Assembly: GCA_013289685.1 (NCBI GenBank)
Contig: JABCZL010000003.1
Span: forward strand, 310,001 to 374,000
Source: Acidobacteriota bacterium
GTDB taxonomy: Bacteria; Acidobacteriota; Terriglobia; Terriglobales; Acidobacteriaceae
Length of the DNA: 64,000 nt
Direction of reading: 5' to 3'
The notes beneath the pieces were generated by a model. The model was not told the origin of the DNA. It searched no databases and saw only the letters and a list, made by a program, of their open reading frames with translations. Below, piece after piece: positions 16,871-26,143 of this stretch (its first letter is position 1; the number at the start of each line of letters is the position of its first letter). The position numbers and the translations under genes are program-made.

Positions 16871-17854
16871 TTACTGGTCGGGAGTATTTTCGTCGGCGAC
16901 CGGCTTTGCATCGCCTGGTTGCGGAACTTGCCCGGGCTGAGGCGTGCGGGTTACGGGCTGCGGGTTCAGGTTCGCGGGCTCACGATCTTCGGCGTTATCG
17001 TCTTCTTGCACGCGCGGCAGAGGAGCCGGCATATATCCGGCGTCGGGACGTGTAGTCAGGATCACGCGATCCAGTTGCCCGGGATTGTTGACCGCACTCA
17101 GAATCAGAAAGTTAAATCTGGAACCATTCAGCAGCCGCGCCAGAACCTCAGGCGCCGGCGCCGGGGCAATGTCCGCCACCACTTTTTCCTGCTCCGCTCC
17201 CGCGGCAATGGAGACCTCAGCGCCGGTGCGCTGCTGCACCGCGAACAGGACCTCAGACAGCGTCACCTTATTGGCGTGGATCCCCAGCAGTCCGTTGCGA
17301 TAGGTAACGTCGAGCGGTGTCTGGGCAGCCGTCACAATACTGACCGGCGCCGCATGGGGCGTGTAATTGGTTATCACGAGGCCGGGACGAGTCGCCGGTT
17401 CGGAAGGATAGCTGCCGGCTCCAGCAGCAGCGCCGCTCGCTCCACCCATGACCGCGCCACCCATGACCTTGATGATGACCGTCCGGCCATAGGGAAAAAT
17501 CTGGTACGACTGCGCGCTCTTTAAATCGAGTACTACCCGCGTGACCGGCGGCTTCGACTGAAACAGGCCGACGCGCAAGTCTTTCACTTCTCCCCGATCC
17601 ACCGATTGACTGCGCAGCTGGCTGCTGGGCACCGCATTGGGAAAGTCGACCACCAAGCGATCGGGTCCGGTCAAGACCCGCGTCTGCGGGACGATCCGGT
17701 CGCTGGCCGCCACTTCAATTTCGACCGCGTCTTTGCTGCCCAGAACCTTCACCGAGCGCACGGAAGCCTGCGCGAGCAGTGTGGGCGCGGCCAAGGGCAC
17801 GCAGAGTCCGGCCAGCAGCAGCCGACTCCGGATAATTCGCGAAAAACTGTGCAT
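16871..17854 (-). CDS. AMIN-domain secreted protein (PilQ/secretin N-domain-like)
   Basis: This exported protein is about 327 residues. A signal peptide (LLLAGLCVPLAAPTLLAQ) is followed by an AMIN domain (RLVVDFPNAVP, VLDLKSAQSYQIFPYGRTVIIKV). A short secretin/TonB-N-like domain (about 200-260, VTLSEVLFAVQQRTGAEVSIAAG) and a Pro-rich tail follow. AMIN domains bind peptidoglycan and occur in PilQ. With the adjacent pilus genes, a role at the cell envelope for a pilus or secretin is plausible, but it lacks a secretin channel domain. ATG 17854 is preferred over 17902 because it begins the signal peptide. Confidence 0.75.
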   Translation of the reverse strand: MHSFSRIIRSRLLLAGLCVPLAAPTLLAQASVRSVKVLGSKDAVEIEVAASDRIVPQTRVLTGPDRLVVDFPNAVPSSQLRSQSVDRGEVKDLRVGLFQSKPPVTRVVLDLKSAQSYQIFPYGRTVIIKVMGGAVMGGASGAAAGAGSYPSEPATRPGLVITNYTPHAAPVSIVTAAQTPLDVTYRNGLLGIHANKVTLSEVLFAVQQRTGAEVSIAAGAEQEKVVADIAPAPAPEVLARLLNGSRFNFLILSAVNNPGQLDRVILTTRPDAGYMPAPLPRVQEDDNAEDREPANLNPQPVTRTPQPGQVPQPGDAKPVADENTPDQ

Positions 17855-18065
17855 GAATGCCTGCGCCTGGGCGGTTTCCTGATTCCAACTTACTGATTGC
17901 AACCGTAGTTCTAGCGCGATTGTAGCAGCGATTATCGCAGGCGGGGCTTACGTTGGTATTAGTACCACGGTTTCCACGAAGGTCGTCAGCGATCGAGAGG
18001 GCGTGAGCGCGACAGGCAAGGATGAAAACGAAGAGGATGACGGCGAAATGCCGAACTCGGCTAGT

Positions 18066-19040
18066 TTAGGTGTGGAGAAATCTTTGGCGGGCTTTCCAGT
18101 AAATCGCGGCCAGCCCGGAGCCGACCAGCAGCCACGTGCCGGGCTCAGGAACTTCGCCACCGCCTCCGCCTCCGCTACCGCAGGGATTCCCCTTCCCTTT
18201 TTTGCCGGTGCCGCCTTCGGTGACACCGTTGGTCGGCTTCTTTCCGCCGACGCCACAAACGCTGGGAAGCGATGGCGGAGCGATCGGAGTCCAGCCTCCG
18301 CTGCCGAACGGATCATACAAACTCAACGGCGGAGCTGGTCCCAGCCCAGGCAGCCCTGGACGATTCAGCAATGCAGACTGGAACGGACCGGGAGGGCTTA
18401 CGAAGGCTGTGCCCGTGGCAGGATGCTCCGGCTCGTCGAACTTTGCGGCTGGAGGCTCAGACCGGGAGGTCGCTTGCTGCGGAATTTCTTCCACGCGATT
18501 TGCACAGCGTGAGCGCGCGGTGATCTTGCCGTCGGTGATGACCGTCTCGCCCTTCTTGAGGCTCACTCGGTGCCGCGTCCAATAGACCTTGTTCCCGATG
18601 CGATATGAAATGTAAGCAGTACGCGCCAAAACCAGCCGCACCACTCGGGCGTGGTCGTAATCGAATCCTGCGTAGTGGGCCGCGACCACCGGATCGTGTT
18701 CCGCCGCCCACTTCAGCTCGGCCACGTCTCGCACTCCGCCCGACACCACCGAGTAGGGATACACCGGCCGGTGCTCCATCTGGCGCAATGATTCCTGCTG
18801 GGTAAGCAACAGGATGTTCCGGCTGGCCTCAACCGATGGACGATCGGGCTCGACAGATTTCGACGCTCGGAAAAGAGAGGGACTCAGATACTGAAGCGCA
18901 AACGAGGCCAGCCCGATCGCCAGACCGACACCGAACACAACCAACAGGACGCGCCGAACGTGGCGATTCCGGCGATGGCGCCGGGTCCGGCGACGCCGCA
19001 CCACTGTCTCAGCTTTTCCCGTTTCCGGTTGATTCGACAA
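18066..19040 (-). CDS. PEP-CTERM sorting-domain protein
   Basis: This 324-residue protein ends in a classic PEP-CTERM signal: VPEPGTWLLVGSGLAAIYW followed by KARQRF. Exosortases cut such tails. Unusually there is also an Arg-rich N-terminus followed by a transmembrane segment (VLLVVFGVGLAIGLASFAL, about residues 32-50) in place of a cleavable signal. The middle is a small folded region and a Pro/Gly-rich linker with two cysteines. It starts at TTG 19040 with a weak AGG. No exosortase is encoded in the window. Confidence 0.78.
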   Translation of the reverse strand: MSNQPETGKAETVVRRRRTRRHRRNRHVRRVLLVVFGVGLAIGLASFALQYLSPSLFRASKSVEPDRPSVEASRNILLLTQQESLRQMEHRPVYPYSVVSGGVRDVAELKWAAEHDPVVAAHYAGFDYDHARVVRLVLARTAYISYRIGNKVYWTRHRVSLKKGETVITDGKITARSRCANRVEEIPQQATSRSEPPAAKFDEPEHPATGTAFVSPPGPFQSALLNRPGLPGLGPAPPLSLYDPFGSGGWTPIAPPSLPSVCGVGGKKPTNGVTEGGTGKKGKGNPCGSGGGGGGEVPEPGTWLLVGSGLAAIYWKARQRFLHT

Positions 19041-19642
19041 CTTCGGCCTACCTTTGAAGATCGGTCCGGTTTGGCTTTAGACCGCGATACACTTCGCCGC
19101 ATTCGACGAGTGCAGTTCGAGGGCCATCGCCGGGCGCTTAACCTTCACAAAACGCAGAAGATATGTATTCGGATTGCCAACATGCTAACAGACAGTGCAG
19201 CCCTTTGCACAAATATGTCCGGGCAAGAGCGGGCGCTTGCGACGATCAGTGACTTTCACGCGTGAGGTACTCACACTGGCCCGCGGCGTTCGGCGCGAGT
19301 GCCCGGTATCGGCAATACCTCCGTGTACCGCTGGCGGAGTCGCACTGGCCCTTCGTTAACAAGTTTGGGTGCAGTCCTGCAAACGCAGGCATTGGAGGAT
19401 TGCATCTCCGCTTTGGCATTAAAGAATCCTAAGCGCGTCTCGCGGCCAAAGGAACGGGCCAAAGGAAGACGCAGAGTGCGCGCTCAATCGACGGCATGCT
19501 CAAGCGGCAACGCGTCCATGCCGACTATCTCAATGAGGGTGCTCGGTTGCCAGCTACTGATAGAGCATTGTCCGTGAGGCCGGTTCCGGCCTGTCCCGGC
19601 GAAGGCCGGACGGTATTTCCGCCTCGGACTTAGGAAGCAAGC
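19041..19642. other. 602-nt intergenic region without a recognised gene
   Basis: This gap separates the PEP-CTERM gene from the divergently transcribed PAS kinase. It contains short GC-rich palindromic stretches (for example CCGGTTCCGG and GGCCGGAC near 19576-19612). It probably holds the promoters of both genes. I see no tRNA, riboswitch or credible coding frame. Confidence 0.5.
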
Positions 19643-21775
19643 TTGAGTTCAACTCCCAAACTTACGCCAGAGCTTTCGTCGACCAGTGTGGGACCGGCGA
19701 ACCCGCGAACCGATCACCTCCCCTCCGATTTGTCGGTCGGACTGGTCCAGGACAGCCTGCGCAAGACCGCAGAAGAAGCTTTGCAGGGCAGCCAGGCCGT
19801 GTTTCGCACCATCGCCGAAAATTCGGGCGACCTGATCACCATCGTCGAATACCCCGGAATGCAGACCCTCTACGTCAGCTCCACCTATCCCAAGCTCCTG
19901 GGATATTCGATGGAGGAACTTCAAAATCGGAGTTCGCTCGAAGTCGTTCATCCTGACGACTTGCCCATCATTCGCCAGGCCGTCGAGAGGATGGTGCGGG
20001 AGGGAGAAGACGGAAGCATTGTGAGCGTGCGCCTTCGCCACAAGAACGGAGATTGGAGGCATGTGGAGGCGCACGGCTGTAGCCTGCGCAACAGTCGAGG
20101 TGAACTGGAGCGCATCGTTGTAATCTCACGCATCATTGACGATCGAGTCCTTGCCCAGCAGAAACTCAAAGAGCGGGAAGATCGGCTTCAACTACTGCTC
20201 GATTCGACCGCCGAGGCCATTTACGGACAGGATCTGAACGGCAACTGCACCTTCTGCAACCGGTCTCTTTTACGCATGCTGGGTTACGCGGATGCCAGTT
20301 CCGTGCTGGGAAAAAATATGCACGAACTCGTCCACCACACCCGGGCCGATGGATCCCCCTACCCGCGCGAAGAATGCCCCATCCTGAATGCATTCCGGAA
20401 AACTAGCGGGGCGCACGTCGACGACGACGTGGTGTGGCGATCCGATGGCACCTGCGTGCCCGTGGAATCGTGGTCGTATCCGGTGATGCAGGACGGCAAG
20501 ATCGTCGGCAGTGTGGCGACGCTGGTCGACATCACCGAACGCAAGGCGAGCCAGGAGGCTTTGCGGCGGGCGCACCAGGAAGCCGAGTTATTCATCAACT
20601 CGGTGCCGTCGATTCTGATCGGAATCAGCCGCGATTCCCGCATTAAACGCTGGAACCTGGCGGCGGCAAAAGTGTTTGGCCTGGCCAAGGCCGACGTGGC
20701 GGGAAAACCGTTAGCGGAATGCGGCATTCGTTGGGTGCGTTCCGATATCCAGGCGGAGTTCGATTCCTGGTGTGCCGGCCGGGAATTGCGGCGCATCGAG
20801 ACGCTTCCCTTCGTGGTCGATGGCGAAACCCGATTCCTGGGCCTGACCTTGAATTGGATCAGCGCTCCCGAGGAAGGCCTCGATGAGTTGCTGATCATCG
20901 CCTCCGATGTGACCGAGCGCGAACTTCTGGGCCAGCAGTTGCGGCAGGCGCAAAAACTTGAGGCGATTGGCCAGTTGGCCGCCGGCATCGCGCACGAGAT
21001 TAATACTCCCACTCAGTACGTGGGCGATAACACCCGATTCCTGCAGGAATCCTGGCCGTCGTTCAACGAACTCCTCGGCGTTGCCAAGGAAATAAGACAA
21101 GAAGGCGCAACGGCGGCGATCTCGTCCCCGACTCTGCAGAAATTCGACGCCCTGGTGCAAGCCGCGGACTTCGAATACCTGCAGACCGAGATTCCGCGGG
21201 CCATCGAACATTCCCTCGATGGCATTCAGCGTGTCACAAAGATCGTGCGGGCCATGAAGGATTTTTCGCATCCCGGATCGGAAGAAAAGAATTCGATTGA
21301 CCTCAACAAGACAATCGAGACCACCATCACGGTGGCGCGCAACGAGTGGAAGTACGTTGCCGAACTGGAGACCCACTTTGATCTTCAACTGCCCCTGGTG
21401 CTCTGCCATGCCGGCGAGCTCAACCAGGTGATTCTGAATCTCCTGGTCAATGCCGCGCATGCCATCACGCAAGCCGTAGGAGACGATTCTCAGCGCAAAG
21501 GAAAGATTGTGGTTTCCACCGCGCACGACCAGGACTGGGCCGAGATCTCTATTTGCGATAACGGAGCAGGAATCCCGGAGGCCGTGCGCTCGCGGGTGTT
21601 TGAGCCGTTCTTCACCACCAAACCGGTGGGAAAAGGGACCGGCCAGGGTTTGGCGCTGGCCCACACCGCCATCGTCCGGCGGCACGCCGGCAAATTATGG
21701 TTCGACTCTGAACTGGGAAAAGGAACCACTTTCTACATTCGGCTGCCCCTGGGGCAGGCGGCGGAAGCGTCCTAG
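19643..21775 (+). CDS. PAS-domain sensor histidine kinase
   Basis: This 710-residue cytoplasmic kinase has no transmembrane segment. Three PAS domains lie near residues 50-165, 180-300 and 315-425. The dimerisation/phosphoacceptor domain carries His451 in AGIAHEINTPTQYVGDN, and the ATP-binding domain shows NQVILNLLVNAAHAI and a G-rich GKGTGQGLALAH. The start TTG 19643 is preceded by AGGAAG. It is followed by two receiver proteins, so it probably phosphorylates one or both. The signal is unknown; PAS domains could bind a ligand or sense redox state. Confidence 0.9.
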   Translation: MSSTPKLTPELSSTSVGPANPRTDHLPSDLSVGLVQDSLRKTAEEALQGSQAVFRTIAENSGDLITIVEYPGMQTLYVSSTYPKLLGYSMEELQNRSSLEVVHPDDLPIIRQAVERMVREGEDGSIVSVRLRHKNGDWRHVEAHGCSLRNSRGELERIVVISRIIDDRVLAQQKLKEREDRLQLLLDSTAEAIYGQDLNGNCTFCNRSLLRMLGYADASSVLGKNMHELVHHTRADGSPYPREECPILNAFRKTSGAHVDDDVVWRSDGTCVPVESWSYPVMQDGKIVGSVATLVDITERKASQEALRRAHQEAELFINSVPSILIGISRDSRIKRWNLAAAKVFGLAKADVAGKPLAECGIRWVRSDIQAEFDSWCAGRELRRIETLPFVVDGETRFLGLTLNWISAPEEGLDELLIIASDVTERELLGQQLRQAQKLEAIGQLAAGIAHEINTPTQYVGDNTRFLQESWPSFNELLGVAKEIRQEGATAAISSPTLQKFDALVQAADFEYLQTEIPRAIEHSLDGIQRVTKIVRAMKDFSHPGSEEKNSIDLNKTIETTITVARNEWKYVAELETHFDLQLPLVLCHAGELNQVILNLLVNAAHAITQAVGDDSQRKGKIVVSTAHDQDWAEISICDNGAGIPEAVRSRVFEPFFTTKPVGKGTGQGLALAHTAIVRRHAGKLWFDSELGKGTTFYIRLPLGQAAEAS

Positions 21776-21782
21776 CGTCCTA

Positions 21783-21810
21783 ATGACCAGACGAATATGA
21801 CCAGACGAAT
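21783..21810 (+). repeat. 14-nt tandem duplication at a start codon
   Basis: ATGACCAGACGAAT occurs twice back to back (21783-21796, 21797-21810). Only the second copy is in frame with the receiver-HDOD gene. The first ATG opens a five-codon frame that stops at once. Confidence 0.9.
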
Positions 21811-22993
21811 TTTATTTGTCGATGACGAGCCCATGGTGCTCAGCGGACTGCAGCGCAGCCTGCGCCCCATGCGCTTGGAATGGGAAATGGTTTTTGCGGC
21901 GGGCGGCAACGAAGCCCTGGCCGCCATGGACCAGCAGCCCTTCGACATCATCGTTACCGACATGCGCATGCCGGGGATGGACGGTGCGCAACTGCTGGAA
22001 GAAGTGCAAAAGCGCTCTCCTCTCACTTTGCGCATGGTGCTCTCCGGACAATCGGACCGGGAGACCATTCTGCGCTCGGTCAATCCTGCGCATCAGTTCA
22101 TTTCCAAGCCTTGCGAGGGCGAAGAGCTGAAGTCCCGTCTGATCCGGGCTTTCGCCCTCAAAGATCTTTTGCAGAATCCCGGTCTGCGCGGGTTGGTCTC
22201 TAAGCTCGATAACCTGCCGAGTCTGCCCGCCGCTTACCTGGAACTCACCCAGGAGTTGCGCCGTCCGGATCCCGATCTGCGCAAGATCGACGAACTGATT
22301 GGGGCCGATATGGCCATGACCGCCAAGATCCTGAAGCTGGTGAACTCGGCTTTCTTTTGCCTGCCCTCCGTAATCTCCGGTGCTTCGCACGCCGTCAAGC
22401 TCCTCGGCCTGGACACGCTTCGCACCCTGGTGCTCACGGCGCATGTATTCGAGCAATTTCAAAGCTCGCTGCTGACCCCGGACGAAGTTCAGCAGATGTC
22501 CGACCACTCTTTAGCAGTCAGCAATAGTGCCCGGAAGATTGCGCGTTTTGAACATGCCGACCAACCGACCCAGGAGGGGGCGTTCACTGCTGGGCTGTTG
22601 CACGATGCCGGGAAGCTCATTCTGGCCTCCACTCTCTCAAAGCAGTACCAGCAGGTACTGGAGTACAAGGAAAAAGCAAACCTCGGGCTGTATGCCGCGG
22701 AACACGAAATGCTGGGCTGCACCCACGCCCAGGTGGCGGCCTATCTGTTTGGCTTATGGGGACTGCCGGGCACGATTGTGGAAGCAGTGGCGTGGCATCA
22801 CGAGCCTGCCGGCAGCTTGGGTGTGAAATTCTCCCCCGTGGCGGCGGTGCATGTGGCTAGTGCCTATCACGATGGAAAAAACAGCTTGCGGCTGCAGGAT
22901 CGAACCCCGGTCGACGCAGCTTTCCTGGCCAACATCGGTTGCGCCGATCGAGAACAGGTCTGGCGCAAACAGCTCGATAGCGAAGGGCGATGA
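21797..22993 (+). CDS. Response regulator with HDOD output domain
   Basis: The N-terminal receiver domain carries phosphoacceptor Asp55 in DIIVTDMRMPGMDG and the conserved Lys in FISKPC near residue 103. From about residue 140 an HDOD domain follows (LPSLPAAYLELTQELRRPD, MTAKILKLVNSAFF, AGLLHDAGKLIL). HDOD proteins are non-enzymatic HD relatives that act in signalling, often with c-di-GMP pathways. It lies between the PAS kinase and another receiver protein on the same strand. It is 398 residues, normal for the family. Confidence 0.9.
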   Translation: MTRRILFVDDEPMVLSGLQRSLRPMRLEWEMVFAAGGNEALAAMDQQPFDIIVTDMRMPGMDGAQLLEEVQKRSPLTLRMVLSGQSDRETILRSVNPAHQFISKPCEGEELKSRLIRAFALKDLLQNPGLRGLVSKLDNLPSLPAAYLELTQELRRPDPDLRKIDELIGADMAMTAKILKLVNSAFFCLPSVISGASHAVKLLGLDTLRTLVLTAHVFEQFQSSLLTPDEVQQMSDHSLAVSNSARKIARFEHADQPTQEGAFTAGLLHDAGKLILASTLSKQYQQVLEYKEKANLGLYAAEHEMLGCTHAQVAAYLFGLWGLPGTIVEAVAWHHEPAGSLGVKFSPVAAVHVASAYHDGKNSLRLQDRTPVDAAFLANIGCADREQVWRKQLDSEGR

Positions 22994-23035
22994 CTGCAAT
23001 GCGATTGCAGGAAATCGATCGGAAAGAGGAGCATC

Positions 23036-24196
23036 ATGGCAGAAAAAGTTCTTCTCGTAGACGATGACAGCAACATCCTTGACGGGTATCGGCGCAGCTT
23101 GAGCCGCGAGTTTCTGATGGAAACCGCCCAGGGTGGCCCGCAGGGTCTGGAACTCGCCACCACCAACGGCCCCTACGCGGTCGTAGTGTCCGACATGCGC
23201 ATGCCCGGCATGGATGGGGTTCAGCTTCTCAGCAAAATCAAGGCGCTCGCGCCCGACACCATCCGCGTCATGCTGACCGGCAACACTGACATGGATACCG
23301 CCATCAACGCCATCAACGAAGGCAGCATCTTTCGTTTCCTCACCAAACCCTGCACCAAGGAAGTGATGGGCAAAACCCTGACTGCGGCCCTGCTGCAGTA
23401 CCGCCTGGTCACGGCGGAAAAGCAGCTTCTTGAACAAACCCTGAGCGGAAGCATTCAAGTTCTGACCGAGGTGCTCAGCCTGGTCAATCCCGCCGCCTTC
23501 GGCCGCGCTGAGCGCGCCCGCCGCTATATCCACCGCATCGCCATCGCGATGAAGCTGGGAAACCCCTGGCAATACGAGGTTGCCGCCATGATGTCGCAAC
23601 TGGGTTGCGTCACCCTAGCCCCGGAAACCATCGCCGCCGTGTACAAAGGCGAGAAGCTGTTACCCAACGAGCAGGCCCAGTATGACTCCCACCCCAGTGT
23701 GGCCTATGCTCTGCTCTCGAAAATTCCTCGACTGGAACCCATCGCGTGGATGATCGAGCACCAGAACCAGCCCGTCCCTGAGACCGCCGCCTCACAGGTG
23801 GGTCCGGACATGCGCACGGGAGCGGAAATACTGCGTCTTATCCTGGCCTACGAGCAACTCATTCATAAGGGAAATTCGCGCACCGAGGCGGTGCACCAGC
23901 TCAGCCGCCAAAACCCCAACTTCAGTCCTGAGTTTTTTCAGGCACTGGTGGTATTGGATCCGAACGCCGAAGAAGGGGAAATCCGCAGCTGCCGCATCGA
24001 CGAGCTCGTGCCCGGCATGATCGTTCAACAGGAGGTCCACAGCCATGACGGAGGGTTGGTGGTTTCCAAAGGTCAGGAAGTTACTTCCACCGTCATCTCC
24101 AAGCTCAAGAATTACCAGGCCCGGCGGGTGATCGCCGGAAGCGTGACCGTCTCGATGCCCACCACCACACTGGCCTTCGTGAAGGGCGCCTCGTAG
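23036..24196 (+). CDS. Response regulator with degenerate HD-GYP-type output domain
   Basis: The receiver domain has Asp53 in AVVVSDMRMPGMDG and a Lys in FLTKPC. The second half has the outline of RpfG-type HD-GYP phosphodiesterases (LLEQTLSGSIQVLTEVLSLV, DSHPSVAYALLSKIP). The metal-binding His-Asp pair is missing: where LLHDIGK is expected the protein reads MMSQLGC. The GYP signature is also absent. It is therefore probably a non-catalytic binding or scaffold protein. ATG 23036 is preceded by GAGGAG. It is the last gene of the kinase operon. Confidence 0.82.
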   Translation: MAEKVLLVDDDSNILDGYRRSLSREFLMETAQGGPQGLELATTNGPYAVVVSDMRMPGMDGVQLLSKIKALAPDTIRVMLTGNTDMDTAINAINEGSIFRFLTKPCTKEVMGKTLTAALLQYRLVTAEKQLLEQTLSGSIQVLTEVLSLVNPAAFGRAERARRYIHRIAIAMKLGNPWQYEVAAMMSQLGCVTLAPETIAAVYKGEKLLPNEQAQYDSHPSVAYALLSKIPRLEPIAWMIEHQNQPVPETAASQVGPDMRTGAEILRLILAYEQLIHKGNSRTEAVHQLSRQNPNFSPEFFQALVVLDPNAEEGEIRSCRIDELVPGMIVQQEVHSHDGGLVVSKGQEVTSTVISKLKNYQARRVIAGSVTVSMPTTTLAFVKGAS

Positions 24197-24240
24197 ATGG
24201 GTGCGGTCATGTCTGTGAGATCATGTCCGCATGCGTGGAT

Positions 24241-24765
24241 TCATCCGATCACGTGGTATTCCGTCTGCACTAATCCACTGGCATAGGCTTGACTCCTTAC
24301 ATGACGGAGCCGGACATCGCGCGGCAGTGTCCCGAAAAGAGGAATTCCATCGCCAATCAGCACCGGCACTCGGGTGACGATGAGTCGTTGAATCAGGCCG
24401 GCGCGGAGGAAACGTTGAATGGTGATCCCGCCGTCGATGTAGAGGTTGCGGGCGCCGCTCTCTGCGAGTTTTGCAATGATCGCAGCCGGATCCCCCGCCA
24501 TCTGCTCCACGATGCCTCCGCGTACCACCGAGAAGTCAACGGGCCCGCTGCTGAGTACCACAACGCGCTTACTCCCATACGGCCAGGTCGGATACGCTAA
24601 AACCGTGTCGAAGGTCTTGCGACCGATCACCAGCGCGTCGATAGTTGCCATGAACTCTTCGTAGCCGTGGGGTTCGCCACCGCCGGGCGGCAGGAAATCA
24701 AGACTGCCGTTCGCCCGCGCGATAAATCCGTCTACGCTGATCCCGATAAAAACCGATGCTGGCAT
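24241..24765 (-). CDS. Dihydrofolate reductase-family protein (RibD C-terminal-like)
   Basis: This 174-residue protein has the DHFR/RibD reductase fold: FIGISVDGFIARANGSLDFL at the N-terminus, DALVIGRKTFDTV, and GARNLYIDGGITIQRFL for the NADPH site. Such stand-alone proteins (YyaP/YwjB type) are common and mostly uncharacterised. The start at ATG 24765 has a strong GGAGGAG. A longer frame to 24939 has no ribosome site. It converges with the receiver gene. Confidence 0.85.
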   Translation of the reverse strand: MPASVFIGISVDGFIARANGSLDFLPPGGGEPHGYEEFMATIDALVIGRKTFDTVLAYPTWPYGSKRVVVLSSGPVDFSVVRGGIVEQMAGDPAAIIAKLAESGARNLYIDGGITIQRFLRAGLIQRLIVTRVPVLIGDGIPLFGTLPRDVRLRHVRSQAYASGLVQTEYHVIG

Positions 24766-25051
24766 GGTTAGCGTCTCCTCCGCCGCAGTTCCGGACGTCC
24801 TCGAAAAGCCGTGACTCAGGTTCAAAAAGAATGAGGCGATAATACAACGACTGTTCAGTCGTCTGCAGAGGTGCGTATAGGTCGCCCTGCGTATACAATC
24901 GGCGTACAAATGGGGGAGCCGCGGAAACATCAGCCGCAAACATTCATGCCGATTATCTGGATCAGTTGTGACCGCATGCGACTGCTGAGCTGAATTCAGT
25001 TCCGCGCCTTTCTTCAGTTGCCTGGGCTGATGTTTGTTCTCCGTGCGATAG

Positions 25052-26143
25052 ATGTCGATGAAACATCGGTTCTACATCCTTGCAATCGGCGAAGCACTAT
25101 CCGTATTCGCTGTGTGTTTCGCGCTCAGCGCCTGTCGCTCCCAGTCAGTGACATCCCCTCCGACCATCACCTTCAGCCACGTGCCCTCCGAAAACTCCGC
25201 CGCGCCCGAGCAGGCACCGATTGTGGCTGGGCGTGTGACAGGGTCCCGAGCCGGACAACGAATCGTTCTGTACGCGAGAACTGACGGAAGGTGGACGGCA
25301 CAGCAATACTCGGGTGAGCCATTTACTAAGATAGAAAATGATGGCCGCTGGGCACACCCGACCCAACTTGGATCCGACTATGCGGCTCTGTTGGTGGAGC
25401 CTGGGTACAGTCCCCCAGAGCTAACCGAAACCCTACCCGCCGTCGGCCCCGGCGTGGCGGCCTTGACAATCGTCAATGACCGAGGAACCGCGGCCGTATT
25501 TCCCTCGCCGAAAACGATCAATTTCAGTGGCTACGAGTGGGCTTTGAGCAGCGGCTCCATTTACCGCGCTGGATCGAGAAACTTCTTTGACCCGGCGAAC
25601 GTTTGGACAGACGCAAATGGCGCGCTGCATCTTCGTATCTCAGGCAGTGAAGGTAAATGGACTGCCGCGGAAGTGAAGCTCACCCGCAGCCTCGGGTACG
25701 GAACCTACCGTTTTCAGGTGCGCGACGTCTCTCACCTCGAACCTTCGGCGGTTTTGACACTGGTCAGCTGGGATGGTGTAGGCACGGAACAGAATCGGCG
25801 CGAACTGGACGTTGAGCTCAGCCGTTGGGGGTACGTCAACAATGATAATACGCACTACGTCGTCCAGCCTTACTACATCCCCGCCAACATTGTGCGATTC
25901 CGGACTCCGGCCGGAGTCTTCACGCATTCTTTCCACTGGGAACCTGGGCAAGTGACCTTTTCAAGCGTCGCCGGGTCGGGCGGCGCTGGAATCCCTTTGC
26001 TCAAGCAGCATGTGTTCACTTCGGGAGTTCCGGTTGCGGGCAACGAGTCGGTACGCATATCGCTATATGTATTTGATAAGGGCCAAGTGCCGTTGAAGAA
26101 CGGAAACGAAGTCGTGATCGAGAAGTTCGAGTACCTTCCGTGA
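25052..26143 (+). CDS. GH16-like lipoprotein (beta-glucanase fold)
   Basis: This 363-residue protein has a lipoprotein signal ending in FALSAC. A short N-terminal domain is followed, from about residue 155, by a concanavalin-like region (INFSGYEWALSSGSIYRAG, SLGYGTYRFQVRDV). The GH16 catalytic signature E-L-D-V-E is visible with Glu251, Asp253 and Glu255, so it may be an active beta-glucan hydrolase. It overlaps the next gene, a Reg_prop sensor kinase, by 4 nt. An envelope-bound polysaccharide-binding or cleaving role is inferred. Confidence 0.75.
   Translation: MSMKHRFYILAIGEALSVFAVCFALSACRSQSVTSPPTITFSHVPSENSAAPEQAPIVAGRVTGSRAGQRIVLYARTDGRWTAQQYSGEPFTKIENDGRWAHPTQLGSDYAALLVEPGYSPPELTETLPAVGPGVAALTIVNDRGTAAVFPSPKTINFSGYEWALSSGSIYRAGSRNFFDPANVWTDANGALHLRISGSEGKWTAAEVKLTRSLGYGTYRFQVRDVSHLEPSAVLTLVSWDGVGTEQNRRELDVELSRWGYVNNDNTHYVVQPYYIPANIVRFRTPAGVFTHSFHWEPGQVTFSSVAGSGGAGIPLLKQHVFTSGVPVAGNESVRISLYVFDKGQVPLKNGNEVVIEKFEYLP

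Noticed and set aside
19041-19642. Riboswitch in the gap before the PAS kinase
   Set aside because: I looked for c-di-GMP-type and cobalamin-type landmarks and could not match the conserved elements; a covariance search would be needed.
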